Positions 27,612 to 37,434 of a stretch of 64,000 bases of DNA are shown here, one piece after another. The notes under the pieces are model-generated. The model was given only the letters and a program-made list of their open reading frames with translations, was not told the DNA's origin and ran no database searches. Every line of letters starts with the position of its first letter. Positions within the stretch are counted from its first letter, which is position 1. Where the stretch lies: assembly GCF_020151015.1 (NCBI RefSeq), contig NZ_CP083746.1, positions 2,075,001-2,139,000 on the forward strand. The letters run 5' to 3'. The DNA is from Pseudomonas sp. p1(2021b) (lineage in GTDB: Bacteria; Pseudomonadota; Gammaproteobacteria; Pseudomonadales; Pseudomonadaceae). The position numbers and the translations under genes were made by a program.

Positions 27612-28157
27612 ATTAAGCGTGAAATGAGAAACGATAAACGAACTGCACCGAAAGCCCCGATCAACGAGAATATCTCGGCACGCGAGGTTCGGTTAATTGG
27701 CGCTGACGGCGAGCAGATTGGCATCGTCTCGATTGATGAAGCGCTGCGTATCGCTGATGAAGCGAAGCTGGATCTGGTGGAGATCTCTGCAGACGCGCAA
27801 CCGCCTGTCTGCAAGGTGATGGACTACGGCAAGCACCTCTTCGAGAAGAAGAAGCAGGCTTCCGAAGCCAAGAAGAACCAGAAGCAGATCCAGATCAAAG
27901 AAATCAAGTTTCGTCCAGGGACGGAAGAAGGGGATTACCAGGTAAAACTACGCAACCTGGTACGTTTCCTTAGCGATGGGGACAAGGCCAAGATCTCTCT
28001 GAGATTCCGCGGCCGTGAGATGGCCCACCAGGAGCTGGGCATGGAGCTGTTGAAGCGGGTCGAAGCCGACCTCGCCGAATACGGCACCGTTGAGCAGCAT
28101 CCGAAGATGGAAGGACGCCAGCTTATGATGGTCATCGCCCCCAAAAAGAAGAAGTAA
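27612..28157 (+). CDS. infC: Translation initiation factor IF-3, probable AUU start
   Basis: A 181-aa factor if it starts at ATT 27612. It has the N-domain ([14 protein letters not shown]...GIVSIDEAL), a Lys-rich linker and the C-domain ([37 protein letters not shown]). The SD GGAG at 27600-27603 lies 8 nt before ATT, but only 2 nt before the in-frame ATG at 27606, so ATT is the better placed start. IF-3 discriminates against AUU starts, and this lets it repress its own synthesis, as in E. coli. Using ATG would add two residues. Confidence 0.93.
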   Translation: MKREMRNDKRTAPKAPINENISAREVRLIGADGEQIGIVSIDEALRIADEAKLDLVEISADAQPPVCKVMDYGKHLFEKKKQASEAKKNQKQIQIKEIKFRPGTEEGDYQVKLRNLVRFLSDGDKAKISLRFRGREMAHQELGMELLKRVEADLAEYGTVEQHPKMEGRQLMMVIAPKKKK

Positions 28158-28217
28158 TCTCCCGGGCACGGCAGGCCTGATGATTATGTGTAATTTTATC
28201 GAATGCGGAGTTCCAAC

Positions 28218-28412
28218 ATGCCAAAGATGAAAACCAAGAGCGGTGCTGCGAAGCGTTTCCTGAAAACCGCTTCCGGCTTCAAGCACAAGCACGCTTTCAA
28301 AAGCCACATCCTGACCAAAATGTCGACCAAGCGTAAGCGTCAACTGCGCGGTGCCAGCCTGCTGCACCCGTCTGACGTGGCAAAAGTCGAGCGCATGCTG
28401 CGCGTACGTTAA
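28218..28412 (+). CDS. rpmI: Ribosomal protein bL35
   Basis: A 64-aa, highly basic protein beginning [14 protein letters not shown] and ending in [15 protein letters not shown], the standard L35 pattern. It sits between infC and rplT, the normal position for translational co-regulation by L20. Confidence 0.97.
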   Translation: MPKMKTKSGAAKRFLKTASGFKHKHAFKSHILTKMSTKRKRQLRGASLLHPSDVAKVERMLRVR

Positions 28413-28440
28413 TTCTGGTCAACGATAGAGGAAGTTACTC

Positions 28441-28797
28441 ATGGCTCGTGTAAAGCGTGGCGTCATCGCTCGTAAGCGTCACAAGAAAATTCTGAAACTG
28501 GCTAAAGGCTACTACGGTGCGCGTTCGCGCGTATTCCGCGTTGCCAAGCAAGCGGTCATCAAGGCTGGCCAATACGCCTACCGTGACCGTCGCCAGAAGA
28601 AGCGTCAGTTCCGCGCTCTGTGGATCGCTCGTATCAACGCCGGTGCCCGCACCAACGGCCTGTCCTACAGCCGTCTGATTGCTGGCCTGAAAAAGGCGTC
28701 GATCGAAATCGACCGCAAGGTTCTGGCCGACCTGGCAGTGAACGAAAAAGCGGCGTTTGCTGCGATTGTCGAGAAAGCTAAAGCCGTCCTGGCTTAA
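28441..28797 (+). CDS. rplT: Ribosomal protein bL20
   Basis: A 118-aa basic protein ([19 protein letters not shown] start; [22 protein letters not shown] core). L20 binds 23S rRNA and in related bacteria represses the rpmI-rplT message. A strong hairpin follows the gene. Confidence 0.97.
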   Translation: MARVKRGVIARKRHKKILKLAKGYYGARSRVFRVAKQAVIKAGQYAYRDRRQKKRQFRALWIARINAGARTNGLSYSRLIAGLKKASIEIDRKVLADLAVNEKAAFAAIVEKAKAVLA

Positions 28798-28853
28798 GTA
28801 CCCACGACAATCATCCGGCGACGCTGTGCGCCGTCGGGTGTAAAACGTCATCG

Positions 28854-29925
<1,072 letters not shown>

Positions 29926-29956
29926 GCCCGATCGACGCACTTTCTAGGAGAACAGC

Positions 29957-32338
29957 ATGAAATTCAGTGAACAGTGGCTGCGCGGTTGGGTCAACCCGCA
30001 AGTCTCCCGTGACGAACTGGTCGCCCGCCTGTCCATGGCCGGCCTCGAAGTCGACAGCGTAACCCCCGCTGCCGGCCAGTTCAGCGGTATCGTGGTGGGC
30101 GAGATCCTCACCACCGAACAACACCCGGACGCCGACAAACTGCGCGTGTGCCAGGTGAGCAACGGCCAGGAAACCTTCCAGGTCGTCTGCGGCGCCCCGA
30201 ACGCACGCCCTGGCATCAAGATCCCGTTCGCCATGATCGGCGCCGAACTGCCAGGCGATTTCAAGATCAAGAAGGCCAAGCTGCGTGGCGTCGAGTCCTT
30301 CGGCATGCTGTGCTCGGCTGCAGAGCTGCAGATCAGCGAAGAGAACGACGGCCTGCTGGAGCTGGCAGCTGACGCCCCGGTCGGCGAAGACATTCGCGCC
30401 TACCTGAACCTGGACGACGCCAGCATCGAGATCGGCCTGACCCCGAACCGCGGCGACTGCCTGTCCATCGCAGGCCTGGCCCGTGACGTCAGCGCCCTGT
30501 ACGACACCCCGGTCACCCGCCCGGTGGTGCCGGCCGTACCGGCCGCCCACGACGAAGTGCGCCCGGTCGAAGTTTCGGCCCCGGCTGCTTGCCCGCGCTA
30601 TCTGGGCCGCGTGATCCGCAACGTCGACCTGAGCAAGCCGACCCCGCTGTGGATGGTCGAGCGCTTGCGCCGCAGCGACGTGCGCAGCATCGACGCCGCC
30701 GTCGACATCACCAACTACGTGATGCTCGAGCTCGGCCAACCGATGCACGCCTTTGACCTTGCCGAAATCAACGGCGGCATCCGCGTGCGCATGGCCGAGG
30801 AGGGCGAGAAGCTCGTCCTGCTGGATGGCCAGGAAGTCGCCCTGCGTGCCGACACCCTGGTCATCGCCGACCACACCCGTGCCCTGGCCATCGCCGGCGT
30901 CATGGGGGGCGAGCACAGCGGTGTGAACACCGAGAAGACCCGCGACCTGTTCCTGGAAAGCGCCTTCTTCGAGCCGATTTCCGTGGCTGGCAAGGCCCGT
31001 TCCTACGGCCTGCACACCGATGCCTCGCACCGCTACGAGCGCGGCGTCGACTCGCAGCTGGCCCGTGAAGCCATGGAGCGCGCCACCGCGCTGGTACTGG
31101 AAATCGTCGGCGGCGAAGCCGGCCCCATCGTCGAGGCCGTGAGCGAGCAGCACCTGCCCAAGGTCGCGCCGGTCACTCTGCGCGCCGAACGCATCAACCA
31201 GATGCTCGGCATGGATATGGACGCTGCCCAGGTCGAGCAGCTGCTCAACGCCCTGGAGCTGAAAACCAGCGCCAGCGGAGCAGGGCAGTGGACCGTCGAA
31301 GTCCCCAGCCACCGCTTCGACATCAGCCTGGAAGTCGACCTGATCGAAGAACTGGCCCGCCTGTACGGCTACAACAACCTGCCGGTACGCTACCCGCAGG
31401 CCCGCCTGGCTCCCCAGGCCCGCCCGGAGTCCCGTGGCGAGCTGCCGACTCTGCGCCGCCTGCTGGTCGCCCGTGGTTACCAGGAAGCCATCACCTACAG
31501 CTTCATCGACCCGAAACTGTTCGAGCTGTTCACCCCAGGCGTCGAGCCGCTGCTGCTGGCCAACCCCATCTCCAGCGACATGGCCGCCATGCGCGCGTCC
31601 CTGTGGCCGGGCCTGGTCAAGGCGCTGCAGCACAACCTCAACCGCCAGCAAGACCGCGTGCGCCTGTTCGAAAGCGGCCTGCGCTTCGTCGGCCAGCTGG
31701 GCGACCTCAAGCAGCAGCCGATGATCGCTGGCGTCGCCACCGGCAGCCGCCTGCCGGAAGGCTGGGCCAACGGCCGTGACAGCATCGATTTCTTCGATGT
31801 GAAGGCCGATGTCGAAGCCCTGCTGGGCTACTCCGGCGCCCTGGGTGACTTCACCTTCGTCGCCGGCAAGCACCCAGCCCTGCACCCCGGCCAGACCGCC
31901 CGCATCGAGCGCGACGGTAAGGAAGTCGGCTACCTCGGCGCCATCCACCCAGAGCTGGCCAAGACCCTGGGCCTGGAGCGCCCAGTGTTCGTCTTCGAGC
32001 TGGTACTGGGCGACGTGGTCGAAGGCCGACTGCCGAAATTCAGCGAACTGTCCAAGTTCCCGGAAGTGAGGCGTGACCTGGCGTTGATCGCAGGACGTGA
32101 TGTAGCTTCTAGCTCGGTGCTTGAAGTAATTCGTGACAATGCGGGCGAATGGCTCACAGACCTCAGGCTGTTTGACGTCTACCAGGGTAAAGGCATTGAT
32201 CCTGATAGAAAAAGCCTGGCCGTCGGCTTGACCTGGCAGCATCCATCGCGCACTCTTAACGACGATGAGGTGAACACTACCCTGCAAAACATCCTCACCT
32301 CGCTCGAACAAAGGTTGAACACCACGTTAAGGAAATAG
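29957..32338 (+). CDS. pheT: Phenylalanyl-tRNA synthetase beta subunit
   Basis: A 793-aa subunit with the EMAP/tRNA-binding domain (HPDADKLRVCQV), B3/B4 editing domain, B5 domain and C-terminal ferredoxin-fold anticodon-binding domain (LRLFDVYQGKGIDPDRKSLA). Standard family length. It ends 3 bases before ihfA. Confidence 0.98.
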   Translation: MKFSEQWLRGWVNPQVSRDELVARLSMAGLEVDSVTPAAGQFSGIVVGEILTTEQHPDADKLRVCQVSNGQETFQVVCGAPNARPGIKIPFAMIGAELPGDFKIKKAKLRGVESFGMLCSAAELQISEENDGLLELAADAPVGEDIRAYLNLDDASIEIGLTPNRGDCLSIAGLARDVSALYDTPVTRPVVPAVPAAHDEVRPVEVSAPAACPRYLGRVIRNVDLSKPTPLWMVERLRRSDVRSIDAAVDITNYVMLELGQPMHAFDLAEINGGIRVRMAEEGEKLVLLDGQEVALRADTLVIADHTRALAIAGVMGGEHSGVNTEKTRDLFLESAFFEPISVAGKARSYGLHTDASHRYERGVDSQLAREAMERATALVLEIVGGEAGPIVEAVSEQHLPKVAPVTLRAERINQMLGMDMDAAQVEQLLNALELKTSASGAGQWTVEVPSHRFDISLEVDLIEELARLYGYNNLPVRYPQARLAPQARPESRGELPTLRRLLVARGYQEAITYSFIDPKLFELFTPGVEPLLLANPISSDMAAMRASLWPGLVKALQHNLNRQQDRVRLFESGLRFVGQLGDLKQQPMIAGVATGSRLPEGWANGRDSIDFFDVKADVEALLGYSGALGDFTFVAGKHPALHPGQTARIERDGKEVGYLGAIHPELAKTLGLERPVFVFELVLGDVVEGRLPKFSELSKFPEVRRDLALIAGRDVASSSVLEVIRDNAGEWLTDLRLFDVYQGKGIDPDRKSLAVGLTWQHPSRTLNDDEVNTTLQNILTSLEQRLNTTLRK

Positions 32339-32341
32339 CGT

Positions 32342-32644
32342 ATGGGTGCTCTGACGAAAGCTGAGATGGCCGAAAGGCTGTACGAGGAGCTGGGGCTCAA
32401 CAAGAGAGAGGCCAAGGAGCTGGTCGAGCTGTTTTTCGAAGAAATTCGGCACGCACTTGAAGAGAACGAGCAGGTCAAGCTGTCCGGTTTCGGCAACTTC
32501 GACCTTCGCGACAAACGCCAGCGGCCGGGCCGCAACCCCAAGACAGGGGAAGAGATCCCGATCACCGCTCGCCGTGTCGTCACCTTTCGTCCAGGGCAGA
32601 AACTGAAAGCCCGGGTTGAGGCCTATGCTGGAACCAAGCCATAA
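32342..32644 (+). CDS. ihfA: Integration host factor alpha subunit
   Basis: A 100-aa HU/IHF-fold DNA-bending protein ([37 protein letters not shown] arm with the intercalating Pro). Normal partner of IhfB. IHF also serves tyrosine integrases such as the one encoded at the adjacent tRNA. The next gene starts inside its 3' end. Confidence 0.97.
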
Positions 32645-32981
32645 CGACGAGCTGCCCCCCATTCCGGGCAAGCGCTACTTCACCATCGGTGAGGTCAGTG
32701 AGCTCTGTGCGGTAAAACCGCACGTGCTGCGTTATTGGGAACAGGAGTTCCCGCAACTCAACCCGGTCAAGCGCCGCGGCAACCGGCGGTATTACCAGCG
32801 CCAAGACGTGCTGATGATCCGCCAGATCCGCGCGCTGCTGTATGACCAGGGCTTCACCATCGGCGGGGCGCGATTGCGCCTCTCCAGTGATGAAGCCAAG
32901 GATGACACTACCCAGTACAAGCAACTGATTCGGCAGATGATTGCGGAGTTGGAGGATGTGCTGGTGGTGTTGAAGAAGTGA
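32625..32981 (+). CDS. MerR-family transcriptional regulator downstream of ihfA
   Basis: A 118-aa protein with a MerR HTH ([27 protein letters not shown]) and wing [13 protein letters not shown], followed by a short coiled coil. It has no effector domain. The ATG at 32625 overlaps ihfA by 20 bases, which gives the conserved translation-operon tail seen across Pseudomonas. Its targets are not known to me. Confidence 0.93.
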
Positions 32982-33080
32982 CCTGAAGCCTGATGGGTGG
33001 ATTTTTTTGAAAAAAAGCTTCCATTATTCAAAAGGTTAGGGTAAATTCTTCACCATTCTCAGCAACATCGAGAATGATGT

Positions 33081-33157
33081 CGGGGCGTAGCGCAGCCCGG
33101 TAGCGCACTTGCATGGGGTGCAAGGGGTCGAGTGTTCGAATCACTCCGTCCCGACCA
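33081..33157 (+). tRNA. tRNA-Pro (anticodon GGG), prophage integration site
   Basis: A 77-nt cloverleaf. Acceptor CGGGGCG/CGTCCCG, anticodon arm CTTGC-ATGGGGT-GCAAG (GGG), T loop TTCGAAT, encoded CCA at 3155-3157 of the 30-kb coordinate block (33155-33157). Its 3' half from the anticodon loop onward is repeated, inverted, at 43202-43315, so this is the attachment site of the adjoining prophage. The gene itself is intact. Confidence 0.97.
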
Positions 33158-33231
33158 TATACCTCAATGACTTAGGCCATTTCCGAAAGGGGTGGCCTTT
33201 TTCATTTGCGTGACTTTTTGCGTGACTTCTC
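33117..33231 (+). repeat. att-type repeat, left copy (tRNA-Pro 3' half plus flank)
   Basis: This 115-base segment runs from the tRNA anticodon loop, through the tRNA end and terminator, to the integrase stop region. It recurs almost identically but inverted at 43202-43315 (one base change GGGG/GGAG and one T-run indel seen). Crossover in the 3' half of a tRNA is usual for tyrosine integrases. The inverted orientation is not. Confidence 0.85.
33173..33202 (+). terminator. Terminator after tRNA-Pro
   Basis: TTAGGCCATTTCC-GAAA-GGGGTGGCC followed by TTTTT. It lies inside the att repeat, so the incoming element restores it. Confidence 0.7.
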
Positions 33232-33237
33232 AGGTTT

Positions 33238-34416
33238 TTACGCCTGCCTCCTCTTCAGAATTGTCAGCACCGGCCCACGCGAGTCCGTCGCTGAAACTTT
33301 GTTTGTCGCCTCTATCAACTGTCCCAGCTCCGCGCCAGAATAGTGGCTGGTCACGCTGCCGTTCTTGTGACCAAGAAGCGACTTCCGATCTTCCTCTGTT
33401 ACACCAGCTGCTTTCAGGCGCCTGCCGAAAGTGTGCTTCAAGTCGTGAACCCTGATAGAAGCGAACCCAGGGTGTGCCGGCCGTAAGTGTTGCTCCTGCC
33501 AGAGCTTTGCCGCGCGCACCCTCGCTTTCTTCCAGGCCGAGTCGTTCATCCTGTGCATGCCGGTGCCGTTGTATGGGAAAACCCATTCCCGGCTTATCCC
33601 CCGCTGCCCGTCTATGATCGACTTGGCCACGCTGTTCAGCACTACCAGGCGCTCGTCCCGGTTCTTCACTCCAGAGTTCTCGTGCCGGCCGCCGAAGTCC
33701 GCAGGTATCAGGAACACGCTAGTGCCCAACTCGGGTACCGAGATCTCCCAGTCCCACCTCAGTTTGCAAACCTCCTGCTCGCGGCAGCCTGTGTTCACCT
33801 TGAACAGGGCCATTCGCTGCAGGTGGTCCGGCAACTCCCCGAAGAGAATCGACTGCTCATCCCAAGACATCGGGTAGGGCTTTCGACTGGATCTCTTCTC
33901 CTCCAGCTTGGTCAGCAGCGGAACGCTGTCGAGCCAAGGCCTGCGCTCCTCATCCCGCCATTTCCGGCAAGCCAGCGACAGCACGCGAATCACTCGCTCG
34001 ATCGCGATGTTCACCGTCCGGTTGCTGACCGCCTTCCTCACTTTCCCATTCGGCAAATCTTCGTCCGTCTGCCGATCCCGAATGAACGGGGCCAGTGCCT
34101 GGTCGTCGATGTGCGTGAGCGGCAGGTCGCCCAGGTATGGATCAAGTTGCTGGAGGCACAGGGCAGTCAGCTTGATTGACGGCTGATCCTTGTGCTCGAG
34201 CAGGTACCTGGTAGCCGCTTCCCGGAACGTCCGAACCTGCCGAACACCATATACTTTGCGTTGGCGGATCTGCTCAAGGCGGTGGATCAGGTACTTTTCT
34301 GCTTCCGCCCGGTCACAAGTTCCAGTGCTTTCGTAAAGTCTCTCGCCGTTGATCCTCTTGTCGATGTGCCAGATGCCGTTCCTTTGGGAAAGGCCTGTGA
34401 TTGTCTTTCGCGCCAT
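33238..34416 (-). CDS. Tyrosine-recombinase phage integrase
   Basis: A 392-aa integrase, convergent with its target tRNA-Pro(GGG). The N-terminal arm-binding region starts MARKTITGLSQRNGIWHIDK. In the catalytic domain the first Arg is in NTGCREQEV, the HxxR box reads HDLKHTFGRRL with Lys in place of the second Arg, LLGHKNG gives the third-box His, and the nucleophile is Tyr in TSHYSGAEL. Lys at the second Arg is unusual but occurs in some Pseudomonas phage integrases as I recall. AGGAG 7 nt upstream fixes the start, which lies 130 bases inside the methyltransferase gene. Confidence 0.92.
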   Translation of the reverse strand: MARKTITGLSQRNGIWHIDKRINGERLYESTGTCDRAEAEKYLIHRLEQIRQRKVYGVRQVRTFREAATRYLLEHKDQPSIKLTALCLQQLDPYLGDLPLTHIDDQALAPFIRDRQTDEDLPNGKVRKAVSNRTVNIAIERVIRVLSLACRKWRDEERRPWLDSVPLLTKLEEKRSSRKPYPMSWDEQSILFGELPDHLQRMALFKVNTGCREQEVCKLRWDWEISVPELGTSVFLIPADFGGRHENSGVKNRDERLVVLNSVAKSIIDGQRGISREWVFPYNGTGMHRMNDSAWKKARVRAAKLWQEQHLRPAHPGFASIRVHDLKHTFGRRLKAAGVTEEDRKSLLGHKNGSVTSHYSGAELGQLIEATNKVSATDSRGPVLTILKRRQA

Positions 34417-35795
34417 CCCTTATCTCCTGATGGGCGCTCGCTGCCAGGTGATTGTCGTCCCTGAGCGCCTTCTTTCGCAATTGCCATGGCCTGGATGTAG
34501 TCGTTCATGCCGCGGGCCGTGGTGGTGTTGAACCCGCCGTTGGCCTGCTCGATGAAGGCTGTGCACATGCCCATGGCATGGGCAGCACCCGCCGGCCGCT
34601 TGTAGTTGCCGCCGCTGGTGATGGTCGGTACCGGTTCGGTGACGGGTGATCCCTCGCTGTTGAACCTGAACTTGACCAGGTGGGCCACTGCCAGCGCGTG
34701 CTTCACCCCGCCGGCGACGACGGTACCTAATGGCTGATCCAGGCCAGGCACACGAGGCTGTTGGCCTTCGCGCTCACCGTAACTGGTTTGGACTAGGGTT
34801 GGACTGGCCATGGCGAAGGATCCACCGCGCGGCCAAGAGGTAACGGTACGTAGCGGCTCGTCGGCAGACTGGGCGAGCTCGCCCGACCAATTCGCGATCG
34901 GCACGATGAAGGGCTGCGGGTTGTCCAGCACGAACTTCTTCATGCCCTTGGCCACCCGGCGCAGAGTTGCGGCTGCAAGCTCCTTCTTGCGCCCGAAGAT
35001 GCTCTTGCTGATGCAGTCAGCAGCGGTGCGCCACTTCTGCTGACCCTTGGCTGGGTTCTTTGCGTGGGTCGGCTCGGGCCACACGATTGGCTGGCCGTCG
35101 CAACGGGCGATCATGAACAGACGTTCCCGGCTGGTCGGCGCGCCAAAGTCGCAGGCCTTGATGATTCGCCATTCCACCTGGTAGCCCATGCCTTCGAGCA
35201 ACTGCACGAACCGCCGCCAGGTAATGCCGCGGCGTTTTGGATCGGGAACCAGGAACTGCTGCTGCACCGGCACGTGCTCGCCGATGGCAGCTACTGTGCC
35301 GTCCAGCTTCATCACCCGGCCGGTGGCCTTGTCGCGCTTGGCGATCAGCTGCCCCCACTGCAGGATCTGTTTCACGTTCTCCAGGCTGATCACACGCGGC
35401 TTCTTCTTGCCGGCCCACTTCAGGCCAATCCACGACAGGTTGCGGATCTCGCGTTTTCGCGGCTGGCCGCCGGCGGCCTGGCTGTGGTGGGTGCAGTCGG
35501 GGCTCATGTGGAACCAGCCCACGGCGCGGCCCTGGCATTCTTCGTCCGGGTCGCCCTCGAAAACGTCGGTGGTGAAGTGGCGAGCCGCCGAGTGGTTGGC
35601 GGTATGCATGCTGATGGCCGCTGGACTGTGGTTCTTGGCCACTGTCACCGGCCGACCCAGGCCCATCTCCAGACCGGTACCGGCACCGCCGCCACCGCAG
35701 AAAAAGTCGACTACGATCTCATCGTCCTGAGGTTCGAAGCCAAGGCCGTACTGGGTTTTGAAGTCGAGATGGTTCTTTTTCTGAAATGCAGACAT
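34287..35795 (-). CDS. Phage-type DNA cytosine-C5 methyltransferase
   Basis: A 502-aa enzyme. Motif I is VVDFFCGGGGAGTGLEMG, motif IV SPDCTHHSQAAGG holds the catalytic Cys (SPDC instead of the usual PPC, common in prophage enzymes), motif VI is VISLENV and motif VIII is near RERLFMIARC. Such genes sit in the early region of temperate phages and protect against host restriction. The last ~43 residues are the antisense-free alternate frame of the integrase start (low-complexity Arg/Ser/Thr), so the natural C-terminus may be lost or the overlap secondary. No cognate restriction gene is seen. Confidence 0.85.
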   Translation of the reverse strand: MSAFQKKNHLDFKTQYGLGFEPQDDEIVVDFFCGGGGAGTGLEMGLGRPVTVAKNHSPAAISMHTANHSAARHFTTDVFEGDPDEECQGRAVGWFHMSPDCTHHSQAAGGQPRKREIRNLSWIGLKWAGKKKPRVISLENVKQILQWGQLIAKRDKATGRVMKLDGTVAAIGEHVPVQQQFLVPDPKRRGITWRRFVQLLEGMGYQVEWRIIKACDFGAPTSRERLFMIARCDGQPIVWPEPTHAKNPAKGQQKWRTAADCISKSIFGRKKELAAATLRRVAKGMKKFVLDNPQPFIVPIANWSGELAQSADEPLRTVTSWPRGGSFAMASPTLVQTSYGEREGQQPRVPGLDQPLGTVVAGGVKHALAVAHLVKFRFNSEGSPVTEPVPTITSGGNYKRPAGAAHAMGMCTAFIEQANGGFNTTTARGMNDYIQAMAIAKEGAQGRQSPGSERPSGDKGWRERQSQAFPKGTASGTSTRGSTARDFTKALELVTGRKQKST

Positions 35796-35882
35796 GGGCG
35801 ATCCTCGCCTGGGTGGCGTGATTGGTTGAAGTGGGGTATCAATTCAAGGGGGGAGACCGACAGATTTCGGAGGGAAATATCC

Positions 35883-36131
35883 GTGAGCAACTATGAATCA
35901 TTGGATATTGAGATCTTCTTCGATCCTCGGCGAGGCGAGAACAGAGTTCGACCCCTACCGGGGCAAAAGTACCCGCCTTCTATGGTGGTTGAATGTGCCA
36001 AGGACTTCAGGAAATCAAACCCTGTTGGTTCAAAGTTTCGTCTTTTCGTTAAGCAGAAAGAGAAAAAATCTGATGACTGCCGGGTGCACCTCTACTCCTA
36101 CTACGACTGGCCTGTAGAGCCACTTGATTGA
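35883..36131 (+). CDS. Hypothetical phage-type protein
   Basis: An 82-aa protein starting at GTG 35883, preceded by GGAGGG with 9-nt spacing. The sequence NYESLDIEIFFDPRRGENRVRPLPG...RVHLYSYYDWPVEPLD suggests a small beta-rich fold. No family recognised. It runs opposite to the methyltransferase from a short shared promoter region. Confidence 0.6.
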   Translation: MSNYESLDIEIFFDPRRGENRVRPLPGQKYPPSMVVECAKDFRKSNPVGSKFRLFVKQKEKKSDDCRVHLYSYYDWPVEPLD

Positions 36132-36214
36132 GTCTGTTTTTTTGGCGCTGGCGGGCAGCGCCGTGAAGTGTTCGTGGTGATATGCTTCGCCGCTTGCCAA
36201 ACAAGGAGAGTGGA

Positions 36215-36412
36215 ATGGGATTGCGGGAGAGGCATAAGGCGTTTAAGGAGTGGTTCACGCCGAAGCGTAAGCGGCGAGCGGGGTTAACCTTGCTCGTGAT
36301 ATGGGGTGTCGGTATTTGTGTCTATCCAGGTCAGTATTGGGTCTACGTGTTGATCCCCGGAATCATCTGGTTCATGAGCGCTTGGCCGCCTGGGCTGTAC
36401 GAAAATAATTGA
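36215..36412 (+). CDS. Small membrane protein of the prophage
   Basis: A 65-aa protein with a very basic N-terminus (FTPKRKRRAG) and two closely spaced hydrophobic segments (LTLLVIWGVGICVYPG and WVYVLIPGIIWFMSAW). AAGGAG lies 9 nt upstream of the ATG. No family recognised. Confidence 0.6.
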   Translation: MGLRERHKAFKEWFTPKRKRRAGLTLLVIWGVGICVYPGQYWVYVLIPGIIWFMSAWPPGLYENN

Positions 36413-36445
36413 TGTGCTGGCGGGCAGCGCAGGAGGGTCAGGCGG

Positions 36446-37075
36446 CTATGGACGGTTGTCCTGCCCGCAGTTACGGCAGTTGTGTTCGAAGCGCTGGCGA
36501 TCGCTGACGAACCGGCCGCAGCCGGCACAGTTAAACATCATCATCCGCGGCTTCTGTTGCTTGGGTAGCACGATGCTGGTGCCGCGCAGGGCCTCCTTGA
36601 TATCGACGTCGTCGCGCTCGACCAGGCGGCGACTGTGCGCGTCGATGTAGGCGCAGGGCCAGGCGATGCCACCGGTTTGGCCGCAACGTCCGATCATGTT
36701 GATGGTGTCTGCCCGGGCGACGCGTACCGCCTTGCTGAGGTCACTCGTGAAGCCACCGTCGGCCTTCAGCCAGATCAAGTTGTTGCCGTTCCAGGCCTTC
36801 GGCTTCTGCATGTAGAACTCAGCAGCTTCGGGGTGCTGGTCCAGCGCCTCGCGGATCTCGACATACTGGCAATCGACGCCGATCCGCGCCCTGGCGTCGA
36901 TGTAGCTCTTCGGCCATGGGATGTCGGTTTCGCGATGATCCAGGGCTTCGTCCCGTGTGAACAGCTGGGCCTTTGCCAGGTCGGTGACATACCCTGAGCC
37001 ACCGAGACCCCAAAATGACAGACCGTCGCCGACGTAGGCGTGTGGGCGGCTGTCCTGCAGGTAGAACTGGGTCAT
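36446..37075 (-). CDS. Duplicated-module protein with C-terminal zinc ribbon
   Basis: A 209-aa protein starting at ATG 37075, with GGAG 6 nt upstream. Two homologous modules follow one another: FYLQ...GYVTDLAKAQLF...WPKSYIDARARIG..CQYVEIREALD and FYMQ...GGFTSDLSKAVRV...WPCAYIDAHSRRLVERDDVDIKEAL. The C-terminus FNCAGCGRFVSDRQRFEHNCRNCG is a four-Cys zinc ribbon. The modules carry conserved Trp/Tyr/Asp positions that could bind nucleic acid or another phage protein. Similar proteins occur in Pseudomonas prophages as hypotheticals. Confidence 0.7.
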   Translation of the reverse strand: MTQFYLQDSRPHAYVGDGLSFWGLGGSGYVTDLAKAQLFTRDEALDHRETDIPWPKSYIDARARIGVDCQYVEIREALDQHPEAAEFYMQKPKAWNGNNLIWLKADGGFTSDLSKAVRVARADTINMIGRCGQTGGIAWPCAYIDAHSRRLVERDDVDIKEALRGTSIVLPKQQKPRMMMFNCAGCGRFVSDRQRFEHNCRNCGQDNRP

Positions 37076-37188
37076 GGCTTTCTCCATACGCGCGCCGCCC
37101 TCCGTGGCCGGATGCGGCATGGTGGCAATTTGGTTTGGGATGGGGTATTACGGGTGACCGGCATGGAGCCGGACACAAGGAGCAAAAC

Positions 37189-37434
37189 ATGCGCTACCAG
37201 GTGGGCACGCACGGTGTCGGCGGCCGCAATGAATCGTGGTATTACGCTGAGTATGACAAGGCCACTGGCAAGGCCTATTGGGTTCACGAATGGAGCAACA
37301 TGAACTCGGGTCTTCAAGTCACCGATGGAGAGAAAAAGATTCCGCTGGAGGAGGCGGGAAGCCAGAGTTTCTACGAGAAAGCCGTGGAGGTGATCCAGGC
37401 CAATCACCCAGAGTGGCAGCCTCTTAAGGGTTGA
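37189..37434 (+). CDS. Hypothetical phage-type protein
   Basis: An 81-aa protein; ATG 37189 follows AAGGAG by 6 nt. NESWYYAEYDKATGKAYWVHEWSNM suggests a small beta-sheet protein. It overlaps the convergent next gene by 11 bases. No family recognised. Confidence 0.6.
   Translation: MRYQVGTHGVGGRNESWYYAEYDKATGKAYWVHEWSNMNSGLQVTDGEKKIPLEEAGSQSFYEKAVEVIQANHPEWQPLKG

Noticed and set aside
34287..35795. Restriction-modification system with the methyltransferase
   Set aside because: No restriction endonuclease gene is adjacent; the SPDC motif and setting fit an orphan prophage methyltransferase.
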